This document shows, one piece after another, positions 28,378 through 36,703 of a stretch of 64,000 nucleotides of DNA. The notes beneath the pieces are model-generated. The model was not told the DNA's origin. It did no database searches and was given only the letters and a program-made list of their open reading frames with translations. The DNA comes from Fibrobacter sp. Its GTDB lineage: Bacteria > Fibrobacterota > Fibrobacteria > Fibrobacterales > Fibrobacteraceae. The stretch lies in contig JAEERM010000003.1 of NCBI GenBank assembly GCA_016285835.1, positions 1 to 64,000 of the forward strand, given 5' to 3'. The position numbers were made by a program, and so were the translations under genes. How positions within the stretch are numbered: position 1 is the stretch's first letter; each line of letters begins with the position of its first letter.

Positions 28378-30741
28378 TTATCGTCCTTTTCCGTATGGTT
28401 TTGTGAGGTACACAAGTGCCGTGGTGAGCGTGTAGTCGGCGATGAGGGCGGCACCAAGGCCCACGATGGAAAGCAGGCCCACGTTGTGGAGCGCGCCCAT
28501 GGGGCTGAAGATGAACACGAAGAACATCGCGCAAAGAATGAAGGTGGTCATGCCCATGGTCTTCCCGATTTCGCGGTAAGAGAGCAGTAGCGCGTGCCTG
28601 TAGCTGCCCGTGCGCTCGAATCCGTATTTGATGTGGTTGTTCATGTGGATGGTGTCGTCGACGGCGATGCCCAAAATCATAGGCATCACGAGCATGGTGA
28701 TCATGTCGAGCGGCATGCCCGAATAGCCCATGACGCCACCAATTAGGAGTACTGGCGCGACGTTCGGAATCATCCCGATAAGGCCAGCCTTGATGCTCCC
28801 GAACGCAAGAATCATCATGATGGCGATAATTACGAATGAGCCGCCGAACGAACGCAATAGCCCGCCAACGAGTTTGCCGTTCATCTCGGCGTAGTTCACG
28901 ACTTCGCCTACGACGGAAACTTTCGCGTCGGGGAAAATCTGTGCACCGTAGCTTTTTGCCGAATCCAGGTCTTCTACGATTTTGTTCGCGTCATAGCCCG
29001 CAAGTTCTATGTGGATGTAAGTCATCTTGTAATTTTCGTCCATGCGTTCAAAGAGTGCGTCCGGGTCCGAAATCTCGTACAGGAACAGCAGCTGTGTGAG
29101 CATGTCCTGCGCGTCGGGAATCTTGTAATACTCGATATTGTCGGCGTTCAGCGTGCGGTTCATCTCTTTCACGAGGCGAGTCACCGATTGTACGCGTGGC
29201 TTGTCGCCCGAAATCTTGGTGAGCTGGAGCGTGCCGAGTTTTTGTTCCAGTTGCTCGATGCGCTTCATGTTGGCAGGGTCCTTGAGCGCATCGTCGTTCT
29301 CGAATTCCACCATCACGTTGAAATCGTAGAGGCTCCCGATTTTGCCGCTGAGCATGTCTTTAAGCCGCACCACAAAAGGAATCTTTTCACCCATGGTCTC
29401 GGTGTAATCCATGTTCACGTCAATATGCATCATGCCCGGAACTTGCAACAGCATGATTGCTGCCGAAACGGCCGCGACAATACCGCTGTGCCTGCAAACT
29501 TTGCGCCCGAAAAATTCAAAGAGAATGTCTGCCTTGGTGGCTCCTGCCGATTTTATCTGCGTCGGGTCCGGTTTCGCATTCTTGCCGAAGCTCATGAGAA
29601 TCGGAATCAGGATGATGACGTACAAATAAACCATCGTGACAATGCCCGCCGAAATCCCGCCAATCCAGCGAATAGGGCGAATGCCCGCGAACAGGAACGA
29701 AATCAGCGATGCAACCGTGGTGATGACCGTAAAGAGAATGGGCCAGCCCGTTTCTTCGACGGCGCAAATCACGGATTCGCGGCGGTTGCCCGTGCGCCTA
29801 AAATGCATGCGGAACGAATTGATGTAGTGGATGGAATAGCCCACCGAAAGTGCCATGCCCAAAAGCACCGGAAGCGCGACCATGCTCTCGTCGCCGATAA
29901 TGCCGAGCCAGGCGTTAATGCCGAGTACCGAAGCGATGCCTCCGACCGTTGCAATCGCGGGCACCACCACGCCACGGAACGAACGCACAAATAAAATGAG
30001 GCATACGAGCATCACCATGAATCCGATGCCGATGCGTATGGCGCATTCACGCGAAATGACTTCGTTTTCTTCCATCTCGGTGTAGCTCATGCCCGTCGGG
30101 AGCATCTCGAACTTGTCGCTTTTGAATTCGTCGGAATAGATGACTTCGCGGGCGAAAGGCGCAATGCTGTCTTTGCCGAAATCAACTCCTCCCTCGTAGG
30201 ATTTTAGCGAGAGGATAACCCAAGTTTCCTTCGCGTCGTCCGAGACAATATTGTTCACGAGCGATTCGCGGGAAAGAATCAGCCGTTTTTTCGTTTCAAG
30301 TTCCTGCGGGTTCTCGGGAATACCGCTCTCGAACGGATCGATGACTTCAAAACCTTCGTCATTGGCGACTGGAATCGACAAATTGTGCGTCAGCGAAACC
30401 ACGCGGTCAGCGTAAGGTACTTCGTTTTCGAGTCTGCGCGAAAGTTTGTCAATCGCCTGCAAAACCTCCGGCGCAAACACGTCGTCGGCACGCACCATCA
30501 CCATATAGCCATCGTCGCTGCCGAATTTTTCGTTAAAGTGCGCCTGGTCAATCTTTACCTTGTCCCAGTCGTCAAACCATTCCTCTTCGCTGCTCGTCAT
30601 CTGCAGATGCGGCAAACCGAGACACGCCAAAACCGTCACAACAACTGTCGCCAGCAATATCAGCCAGCGAAACTTGACCTGAAAATGCCCCAACCGGGCA
30701 AAAACCTTGTTGACACGAGAAACTTGCATAAAACATCCCAT
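28378..30741 (-). CDS. RND-superfamily MMPL-type exporter (second copy)
   Basis: 787-residue paralogue of the exporter at 21911, with the same duplicated layout: TM1 (FRWLILLATVVVTVLACLGL), periplasmic domain with SSEEEWFDDWDKV, TM cluster with LPVLLGMALSVGYSIHYINSF, second periplasmic domain, and MPMILGIAVDDTIHMNNH. Start may be 30741 or ATG 30729 (MQVSR). The 14-mer CCATTTGGAGTAGA lies 42 nt before 30741. Unlike the first copy it has no LolA-like or barrel partner adjacent. The shared promoter motif suggests the same regulon; substrate unknown. Confidence 0.86.
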   Translation of the reverse strand: MGCFMQVSRVNKVFARLGHFQVKFRWLILLATVVVTVLACLGLPHLQMTSSEEEWFDDWDKVKIDQAHFNEKFGSDDGYMVMVRADDVFAPEVLQAIDKLSRRLENEVPYADRVVSLTHNLSIPVANDEGFEVIDPFESGIPENPQELETKKRLILSRESLVNNIVSDDAKETWVILSLKSYEGGVDFGKDSIAPFAREVIYSDEFKSDKFEMLPTGMSYTEMEENEVISRECAIRIGIGFMVMLVCLILFVRSFRGVVVPAIATVGGIASVLGINAWLGIIGDESMVALPVLLGMALSVGYSIHYINSFRMHFRRTGNRRESVICAVEETGWPILFTVITTVASLISFLFAGIRPIRWIGGISAGIVTMVYLYVIILIPILMSFGKNAKPDPTQIKSAGATKADILFEFFGRKVCRHSGIVAAVSAAIMLLQVPGMMHIDVNMDYTETMGEKIPFVVRLKDMLSGKIGSLYDFNVMVEFENDDALKDPANMKRIEQLEQKLGTLQLTKISGDKPRVQSVTRLVKEMNRTLNADNIEYYKIPDAQDMLTQLLFLYEISDPDALFERMDENYKMTYIHIELAGYDANKIVEDLDSAKSYGAQIFPDAKVSVVGEVVNYAEMNGKLVGGLLRSFGGSFVIIAIMMILAFGSIKAGLIGMIPNVAPVLLIGGVMGYSGMPLDMITMLVMPMILGIAVDDTIHMNNHIKYGFERTGSYRHALLLSYREIGKTMGMTTFILCAMFFVFIFSPMGALHNVGLLSIVGLGAALIADYTLTTALVYLTKPYGKGR

Positions 30742-30782
30742 TAATAATTTCTCGCGAAAAATAGCGTTTCAATGCCTTTTTT

Positions 30783-30796
30783 TCTACTCCAAATGG
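30783..30796 (-). promoter_or_regulatory. CCATTTGGAGTAGA box before second MMPL gene
   Basis: Minus-strand 14-mer identical to three other copies in the window, followed toward the gene by A/T-rich sequence (TAGAAA as possible -10). Confidence 0.6.
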
Positions 30797-30838
30797 ACGG
30801 AGATAGAAAAGGGGAGCGAAAATTCTTGCAGCGTAATT

Positions 30839-30874
30839 AAAAGCCCCAACGGGGTTGATTCCGTCGGGGCTTGA
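30839..30874 (-). terminator. terminator of flavodoxin gene
   Basis: AAGCCCC-x-ACGG stem with CCGT-x-GGGGCTT around GGTTGATT; on the minus strand the stem runs into TTTTAATTA. It separates flavodoxin transcription from the MMPL promoter. Confidence 0.85.
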
Positions 30875-30910
30875 TTCAAAACAACAACACAATAAAAGAG
30901 GACAGATGTT

Positions 30911-31339
30911 TTAGGCGGTGGCGAGCGTTTTGCCGAGTTCCTGGCAGGAGGCTTTGCCTGCGTCATCGGGGGTGTTCTCGATGGCGAGCGGTTCTGCTAC
31001 AAGTACGAGACCGGCGGCTTCGGCATCGGCCTTCCACGGATTCATCCATTCGCCGCCACCCCAGCCGTAAGAGCCGAACAGGGCGACTTTCTTGCCGGCA
31101 AGGGACGGCTTGACTGCATCGTAAAACGGCTGGAATTCGGAATCTTCGAGCTCTTCGGCGCCCATGGCGGGGCAACCCAGCGCGTAGCGACCGTATTCGC
31201 TCAGTTTTTCCTGCGAAAAATTAGAAACGTCAAAAACATCGGCTTCGGCGCCGGCTGCCTTGGCTCCTTCAGCGACGTATTTTGCCATCATTTCGGTGTT
31301 TCCTGTTCCGCTCCAATAAATGACTGCGATTTTTTCCAT
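30911..31339 (-). CDS. flavodoxin (short chain)
   Basis: 142-residue FMN-binding electron carrier. The phosphate-binding loop is WSGTGNTEMMA (residues ~9-19), with aromatic FMN-stacking candidates in GSYGWGGGEWM. Length fits short-chain flavodoxins. Flavodoxins replace ferredoxin in iron limitation, in keeping with the surrounding iron genes. It follows the DUF3793 gene with a 45-nt gap that includes one GTCATTGCGAG-type repeat half; a terminator comes after it. Confidence 0.92.
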   Translation of the reverse strand: MEKIAVIYWSGTGNTEMMAKYVAEGAKAAGAEADVFDVSNFSQEKLSEYGRYALGCPAMGAEELEDSEFQPFYDAVKPSLAGKKVALFGSYGWGGGEWMNPWKADAEAAGLVLVAEPLAIENTPDDAGKASCQELGKTLATA

Positions 31340-31371
31340 TATGATTCTCCTATGTTATTACGTTAAATTTC

Positions 31372-31410
31372 TGAGATTGCTTCGCTATGCAGCGTTCCGC
31401 TCGGGCTGAC
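31372..31410. repeat. dispersed repeat overlapping the DUF3793 stop codon
   Basis: TGAGATTGCTTCGCTATGC...CGCTCGGGCTGAC resembles the right arm of the 18990-19070 repeat. The stop codon and last ~8 codons of the DUF3793 gene lie inside it. Confidence 0.6.
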
Positions 31411-31999
31411 GTATTGAGCAATTTTTTGTACTTGCTACAGCGAGCATCGGTAGCGAGTAACCACGTTCGAAAAGTGAACTCATGACCGAAAAGCATTTTC
31501 GGAAGCATTCGAATTTCTTTTCCGATTCGGCAACGTTGCCATACACTTTCCAGTAGCCCGTACTTTTGCAATTTTGCCCGCCATTGGCGATGAAACCTTT
31601 GACGTCTTCGAGTGGGTACCCTAGGAAAAGTCCGATTTCATGTGGAAAGCAATGGCATTTTGCGATACGGTGGGTGAGTTTTGCGATAAGCGTTTCTTCG
31701 TCAAAATGCTGGTAGCCGTAAACTCCCAGGAATTGACGGATTTCAGTTTTGTTGAACAACTGGCTTAACACATTGCGGCGGTAGACGTACACAAAGCTGC
31801 GTCCGCAACGTTCCGCGACGATGCGCACGAATATGCCCGACGGATTCAGTTCGCGGTTCCAGCGGGCAAGAATGGCGCAAAGCGGTTCGTGTTCTGCGGG
31901 CGCTTGTTCCATGCAGAAGAGGCTGCCGACCTTGCGGGCGGCAAGTGTTGGCGCGCATTGGCGAACCAGTTTGTAATCCATCAATCGTTGTGCCGTCAT
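31385..31999 (-). CDS. DUF3793 family protein
   Basis: 204-residue cytoplasmic protein of the DUF3793 type, recognised from CAPTLAARKVGSLFC, VYRRNVLSQLFNK, CFPHEIGLFLGYPLEDVKGFI and GYWKVYGNVAESEKKF. Members are frequently encoded next to a flavodoxin, as here, and several conserved Cys/His suggest metal or heme handling, but no function is established. The C-terminus (SIRQPERNAA) comes from an intruding dispersed repeat, so the ancestral end was probably near VASTKN. RBS AGAGGAATAACG. Confidence 0.82.
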   Translation of the reverse strand: MTAQRLMDYKLVRQCAPTLAARKVGSLFCMEQAPAEHEPLCAILARWNRELNPSGIFVRIVAERCGRSFVYVYRRNVLSQLFNKTEIRQFLGVYGYQHFDEETLIAKLTHRIAKCHCFPHEIGLFLGYPLEDVKGFIANGGQNCKSTGYWKVYGNVAESEKKFECFRKCFSVMSSLFERGYSLPMLAVASTKNCSIRQPERNAA

Positions 32000-32056
32000 C
32001 GTTATTCCTCTAAGGATTGCATTGCCCCCTTACAGGAACAATGCAATGATTTTTTT

Positions 32057-32119
32057 TCTACCTTCTTACTCTTTACCAACCACTGCCTACTGTCTACTTC
32101 CTACTTCCTACTGCCCACT
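32057..32119 (-). repeat. heptanucleotide tandem repeat after ABC exporter gene
   Basis: Minus strand reads AGTGGGC AGTAGGA AGTAGGA AGTAGAC AGTAGGC AGTGGTT GGTAAAG AGTAAGA AGGTAGA: about nine degenerate 7-nt units starting at the last codons and stop of the ABC gene. Related to 21082-21118 and 45206-45292. Confidence 0.72.
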
Positions 32120-33841
32120 CTTCATCTGCAATTCCAGCATCTTGCTGAACAGGCCGCCTTTCGCCTTGAGTTCAGCGGGGGAGCCTGTTTCGGCGATATG
32201 ACCATCCTGTAGCACCACGACTTTGTCGGCATTTGCGATGGTACGCATACGGTGTGCAATGATGATGACGGTTTTGCCCTTCACCAACTGCGAAATGCCG
32301 CGCTGGATCTTGGATTCGTTTTCTACGTCAAGGCTTGCTGTCGCTTCGTCAAGCAGGATGATGGGAGCGTCCTTTAACAATGCACGCGCAATCGAGATTC
32401 TCTGACGTTCACCACCCGAGAGAGTGTCACCGTTTTCACCGATGACGGTATCGTAACCCTGCGGCATCTTCTGCACGAATTCGTCGCAGCCGGCAAGTTT
32501 TGCTACCTTCAGGATTTCTTCGTCGCTGGCATCGCGCTTGCCGATACGGATGTTGTCCTTGATGCTCGTGTTAAACAGAACCACGTCCTGGAACACGATA
32601 GAGAAATTCTTGAGGAGCGTTTCGGGATCAATCTTGCTGATATCTTGACCGCCGAGCGTTACCGTACCGCCCTGGATGTCCCAGAATCGTGCTGCGAGCT
32701 TTGCTGCGGTCGTCTTTCCGCTACCGCTCGGGCCTACAAGTGCCGTAATTTCGCCCTGCTTTGCCGTGAACGAAACTTTTTTCAGGACTTGCTTGTTCTC
32801 GTTATAGTTAAAGTCGACATCCTTGAATTCGATGTCATAATTGCTAGGCGTGAATTCCGTTTCGCCTTCCTGAGGTTTCATCTGGTCCATTTCGCGGAAT
32901 CGGCGCAGGCGCACATTCACAAAGAACAGTTCAGCGAGGTTGTTGAATACGAGGAAAACCGGATTGTAGACAGTCGCCGCGCACACGATGAACACCAAGT
33001 AAGTAAACACGTCGATTTCGCCCTTGGTCCAGAGTCGTGCGCCCGTAATCAGCACCGTGGCAAGGCCCATCTTGAGAATGCCTTGCGCCGAATTCAGGAA
33101 CGAACCTACCTTCACGTCGGAATCCATCTGCGATTTTTCGTAGTTGATGCAATCCTTATCGAAGTGATTAAGGTAGGCGGTTTCACCCGAATACGAGCGG
33201 ATTTCCTGCACGTTTTCGAGACCTTCCTGGATATCTTCCATAATCACGCGGCGGGCGTTATATGAATTTTCGAACCAACGGTCCTGAATTTTCTTGGAAA
33301 GTGCAATGAGCAATGCCGCTGCGGGTACCACCCAGAAAAGCGCAATAGACATTTTCCAGTTGTAGCAGAACAGCATGATGCCAATTATGGTGACGCTTCC
33401 GATGGCGGCGAAAAGTTCCGGCACCGCATGCGAGAAAATCATTTCGAGCGCATTGCAGTCGTCCATGATGGTCGAAGTCAAGTCCGAAAGATTCTTCTTG
33501 CCAAAGAACGAGAGCGGCAACTTGCGGAGTTTTTCGGCAATCGAGACGCGGCGGCGCATACTTTCGTCGTACACGCTGCTGTAAGTCGCACTGTACGAGA
33601 ACCTGTAAATGACAAGCATCACGATAAACAGGACTGCTGCAATTCCCACATAGAACAAGGTTCCGTGCGGAGTTTTGCCTGCAAATTCACCAATGCCCAT
33701 CTGCTCCATCAAAAAATAAAAGAGCATCATCATCGGGAACATGAGCGAAACAAAGTGCAAAAATGTCCAGACAACGCCACGGACAAACGTGCGGGAGCCT
33801 TCTTCAGAAAGAGCAAAAGTATTCTGAACCCACTTATACAT
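32108..33841 (-). CDS. ABC exporter half-transporter (pair 1, second gene)
   Basis: 577-residue fused permease-ATPase half transporter. Six transmembrane helices (~residues 15-300) precede the NBD with Walker A GPSGSGKTT, Q-loop, signature LSGGERQR, Walker B IILLDEAT and H-loop IIAHRM. ATG 33841 (MYKWVQ) is chosen: it has AAGGAGGCGAAA at the right distance and overlaps the upstream gene end by 8 nt. The ORF-track start at 33985 lies inside the neighbour. Forms a heterodimer with the 33834 gene; YbtPQ-like siderophore/xenobiotic ABC proteins are the closest pattern I recognise. Confidence 0.88.
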   Translation of the reverse strand: MYKWVQNTFALSEEGSRTFVRGVVWTFLHFVSLMFPMMMLFYFLMEQMGIGEFAGKTPHGTLFYVGIAAVLFIVMLVIYRFSYSATYSSVYDESMRRRVSIAEKLRKLPLSFFGKKNLSDLTSTIMDDCNALEMIFSHAVPELFAAIGSVTIIGIMLFCYNWKMSIALFWVVPAAALLIALSKKIQDRWFENSYNARRVIMEDIQEGLENVQEIRSYSGETAYLNHFDKDCINYEKSQMDSDVKVGSFLNSAQGILKMGLATVLITGARLWTKGEIDVFTYLVFIVCAATVYNPVFLVFNNLAELFFVNVRLRRFREMDQMKPQEGETEFTPSNYDIEFKDVDFNYNENKQVLKKVSFTAKQGEITALVGPSGSGKTTAAKLAARFWDIQGGTVTLGGQDISKIDPETLLKNFSIVFQDVVLFNTSIKDNIRIGKRDASDEEILKVAKLAGCDEFVQKMPQGYDTVIGENGDTLSGGERQRISIARALLKDAPIILLDEATASLDVENESKIQRGISQLVKGKTVIIIAHRMRTIANADKVVVLQDGHIAETGSPAELKAKGGLFSKMLELQMKSGQ

Positions 33842-35618
33842 TTTCGCCTCCTTCATTATCCTTGGAATTGTCGAGGGTCCATGTGACAGACTGCTGGTAT
33901 TCGGCCCACATCTTAGCGTAAATGCCGTTCTTTTCAAGTAATTCGCCGTGCGTTCCGCGTTCAGCGATTTCGCCATCTTCGACAACGATAATCTGGTCGG
34001 CGTTCACCACGCTTGTAAGCCTGTGGGCGATTATCAGAACGGTCTTGCCTGCGGCCAGTTTGTGCAAAGCTTCTTGAATCAAGCGTTCGTTTTCTGGGTC
34101 AGCAAAGGCGGTCGCCTCGTCTAGCACCACGATGGGAGCGTTCTTCAAGATAGCGCGCGCAAGCACAACTCGCTGCTGCTCGCCGCCCGAAAGGTAAGTG
34201 CCCTTGCTCCCGATAACGGTGTCGATACCGCCCGGCAGTTTGTCAATGATTTCACGGCACTGCGCAAGGTCAAGAGCCTTGTTTACCTGCTCGAGAGTCG
34301 CGTCGGGCATGCCGTAGCGAACGTTATCCAAAATGCTCATCTTGAAAAGGCGCGTATTCTGGAACACGAACGAAACGTTCTTCATCAGTTCCTTCGGGTC
34401 AATCTGCTTTACGGAAACCCCGCCAATGGTAATCTCACCGCTATCAACATCAAAAAATCGTGGCAGAAGCTTTGCAATTGTGCTCTTGCCTCCGCCAGAT
34501 GGTCCGACAAGCGCAACGGTGTGGCCTGCCGGCACCGAGAGAGAAATATCGTTCAGTACCTGTTTGTCGGTATCGGGGTAGGTGAAATTCACGTTCCAGA
34601 ATTCCACGTCAAATCTTTGCATCGGAACAGGATTTGCGCAAACTTCCAAATCCTTGGTGCGTGCGATGTCGTTGATGCGGTCAATTGCAATGCCCGCCTG
34701 GTTCGTGGCGTTGCTCAGGTACATGCTGCGCATCACGCACTGCGAGAACAACGGCGTCACCAACACGTAAATCATCATGTTCACGATGGTGAGCTTTACA
34801 TCGCCGTCGTTACCGATGATGAACGCTGCCGTTGGCACCAGGAACAGTACGAATCCGTTCACGAGAATCGTGTAGATGCAGTAAGGGACTTTCCAGTTGT
34901 CGGAATAGGCTGTGACCATCTTGTGGTAAGTCGCGATGCTGTTGTAGAAACTCTTGAACGAAAAAATGGTCTGCTGGAAAACTTTGACTACGGGAATTCC
35001 GCGTACATATTCCACCGCTTCGGAGTTCATCTCTTCAAGTGCCTGCATGTAGCGTTCCATGAACTTGGTTCCCCTGCGGCCAAGGGTACCCAAAATGAAC
35101 AAGGCGTATGCGATAGGCACCAAAGAGGCAAGGCCGAGTCGCCAATCGAAAACGAACATCATCACAAGCGCCACGATGGGAATCAGGATGGTGCCCGAAA
35201 TATCGGGCATTTCGTGCGCGACGAAGGTGTGCGTAATTGCAGCATTGTCGTCGATAATCTTGCGGAGTTTGCCCGTCGGGTTCTTGTCGAAAAATCCAAG
35301 CGGAGCTGACATCAGTTTTTTCATGGCGAATCGACGCAGGTCGCCTTCGAGCCTGAATGCTACCATGTGCGAGCAGGCGAGGGCCGCAAAGTAGAGCAAT
35401 ACGCTTGTGACCGAGGCGAGAACCGCTCCGATGGAGTAGTCAAAAATCTTGATGTTCGTCATGTCACCGCCAGAGATAACCTCGCGGACAATCAGCCACA
35501 TCAGTAAAAACGGCACGAGCCCCGCGATGGCGCTCAATGCCGAGAGAATCAAAGCTAGCGGGAACAGCGGTTTTCGTGATCCCATGTATGCATAAAGTTT
35601 TTTGAAAGTGTTTTTCAT
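33834..35618 (-). CDS. ABC exporter half-transporter (pair 1, first gene)
   Basis: 594-residue half transporter with N-terminal six-helix permease (GSRKPLFPLALILSALSAIA onward) and NBD: Walker A GPSGGGKST, signature LSGGEQQR, Walker B IVVLDEAT, H-loop IIAHRL. ATG 35618 (MKNTF) is preferred to the ORF-track 35660; neither has a strong RBS. It follows the AraC-type regulator by ~85 nt on the same strand and is translationally coupled to its partner. AraC plus two ABC half transporters is the arrangement of yersiniabactin-type YbtA-YbtP-YbtQ loci; that parallel is inference. Confidence 0.88.
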   Translation of the reverse strand: MKNTFKKLYAYMGSRKPLFPLALILSALSAIAGLVPFLLMWLIVREVISGGDMTNIKIFDYSIGAVLASVTSVLLYFAALACSHMVAFRLEGDLRRFAMKKLMSAPLGFFDKNPTGKLRKIIDDNAAITHTFVAHEMPDISGTILIPIVALVMMFVFDWRLGLASLVPIAYALFILGTLGRRGTKFMERYMQALEEMNSEAVEYVRGIPVVKVFQQTIFSFKSFYNSIATYHKMVTAYSDNWKVPYCIYTILVNGFVLFLVPTAAFIIGNDGDVKLTIVNMMIYVLVTPLFSQCVMRSMYLSNATNQAGIAIDRINDIARTKDLEVCANPVPMQRFDVEFWNVNFTYPDTDKQVLNDISLSVPAGHTVALVGPSGGGKSTIAKLLPRFFDVDSGEITIGGVSVKQIDPKELMKNVSFVFQNTRLFKMSILDNVRYGMPDATLEQVNKALDLAQCREIIDKLPGGIDTVIGSKGTYLSGGEQQRVVLARAILKNAPIVVLDEATAFADPENERLIQEALHKLAAGKTVLIIAHRLTSVVNADQIIVVEDGEIAERGTHGELLEKNGIYAKMWAEYQQSVTWTLDNSKDNEGGENV

Positions 35619-35703
35619 AGTTGTTTTAAAGGTTATATTCCTCAAAGCCTTGCTCTGCAAGGCGACCTCAGAGTGCGAAGCACGACCTCATAGCTCATAC
35701 CTG

Positions 35704-36540
35704 TCATGCTACATTTGTAAGTCTGTATCGTTTCCTGTATTCCTTCGGGGTCATGCCCATTACATCTTGGAAAGCGTGGGCGAACTTGCTCCCGTTATTG
35801 TACCCGACCGTGCCTGCGATTTGCAGAATTCCATGGTCACTTTCACGGAGCTCCTTGGCTGCAATTTTCATGCGCTCGCGACGTGCATAAGTAAATACGG
35901 GCAGCCCGAATACGTTCTTGAAACAGAGCTTCATTGCGGTGGGGGGCATGTCGAACTTGTCGGAAAGCTCTTCAATGGTGAAATGGCTATCCATGTTTTC
36001 GCAAATGAACGTGCGGATTCCGTAAATTTTTTCAATCTGTAACGACGACAGGTTACATTCACGGCAGGCGTATTCCCTTTGTGTATCTAGATTTTTCAAG
36101 GTGAGTAGCAGTTCCAAAATTGCGAGCCTGCCGTATTCCGTCAAAGAATTCTTCGTCTTGTTTTCGACCATTTCGAAAGCGCGGGCGACTTCTTCTTTGG
36201 TGTGAACGATGAACGGACGTCCTGGACGGCAGATTTTTTGAGCGAGCATCTTGATATCAAGTTGGAAACCTGCAAAATGTTCTTGTATGTATTTTGTGGA
36301 TTCCTCGTAGAACAGGATGCGGTCGCCGCAATAATCTGCGGAACGGGTCAACGCTCCCGAAGTCCATGCGTCGTAAACCAGCAATTCTCCGGCTTTCAGC
36401 TGATTACAGGGGAGTGCGCCCCCGGCCCAACTGATACGTCCCTTCCGGCAAAATTCAAGGACCAAAAGCGGTTCCCTTGTGAGTGTCGTATGGTAGCACC
36501 CAATCTTGTGCAGCCATTCAATTCCGTTGATACTTAACAT
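35704..36540 (-). CDS. AraC-family transcriptional regulator
   Basis: 278-residue regulator with an N-terminal ligand/effector region (~1-165) and a C-terminal AraC/XylS double HTH (~175-275): FTIEELSDKFDMPPTAMKLC and ILQIAGTVGYNNGSKFAHAF, ending MGMTPKEYRKRYRL. This resembles iron-responsive AraC regulators of the YbtA/PchR group. Two DtxR-like boxes lie in its promoter (36574-36608), so it could be subordinate to an iron-sensing DtxR protein. AraC proteins bind direct repeats ~20-21 bp apart, matching the spacing of CCATTTGG boxes at 40904 and 42441, making it the best candidate reader of that motif. Confidence 0.88.
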   Translation of the reverse strand: MLSINGIEWLHKIGCYHTTLTREPLLVLEFCRKGRISWAGGALPCNQLKAGELLVYDAWTSGALTRSADYCGDRILFYEESTKYIQEHFAGFQLDIKMLAQKICRPGRPFIVHTKEEVARAFEMVENKTKNSLTEYGRLAILELLLTLKNLDTQREYACRECNLSSLQIEKIYGIRTFICENMDSHFTIEELSDKFDMPPTAMKLCFKNVFGLPVFTYARRERMKIAAKELRESDHGILQIAGTVGYNNGSKFAHAFQDVMGMTPKEYRKRYRLTNVA

Positions 36541-36573
36541 GTTTTCCTCATAAAAACGATTTAGACTGGCTTT

Positions 36574-36608
36574 GTTAGTCTTGTCTTAAAAAGTAAGACA
36601 AATCTAAC
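36574..36608. promoter_or_regulatory. two DtxR-like boxes upstream of araC-type gene
   Basis: GTTAGTCTTGTCTTAA (36574-36589) and GTAAGACAAATCTAAC (36593-36608), 19 nt apart, each close to the perfect palindromes GTTAGACTTGTCTAAC and GTTAGATAAATCTAAC at 56764-56800. Confidence 0.6.
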
Positions 36609-36703
36609 AAGTTGAGAAAACTTTGTCAAGGCTAATTTTGTTTTGCTTATATGACTTTTTTAATACGATTTTGTCTAAATGGAGTCAAATTAGGCTTAAT
36701 GGG

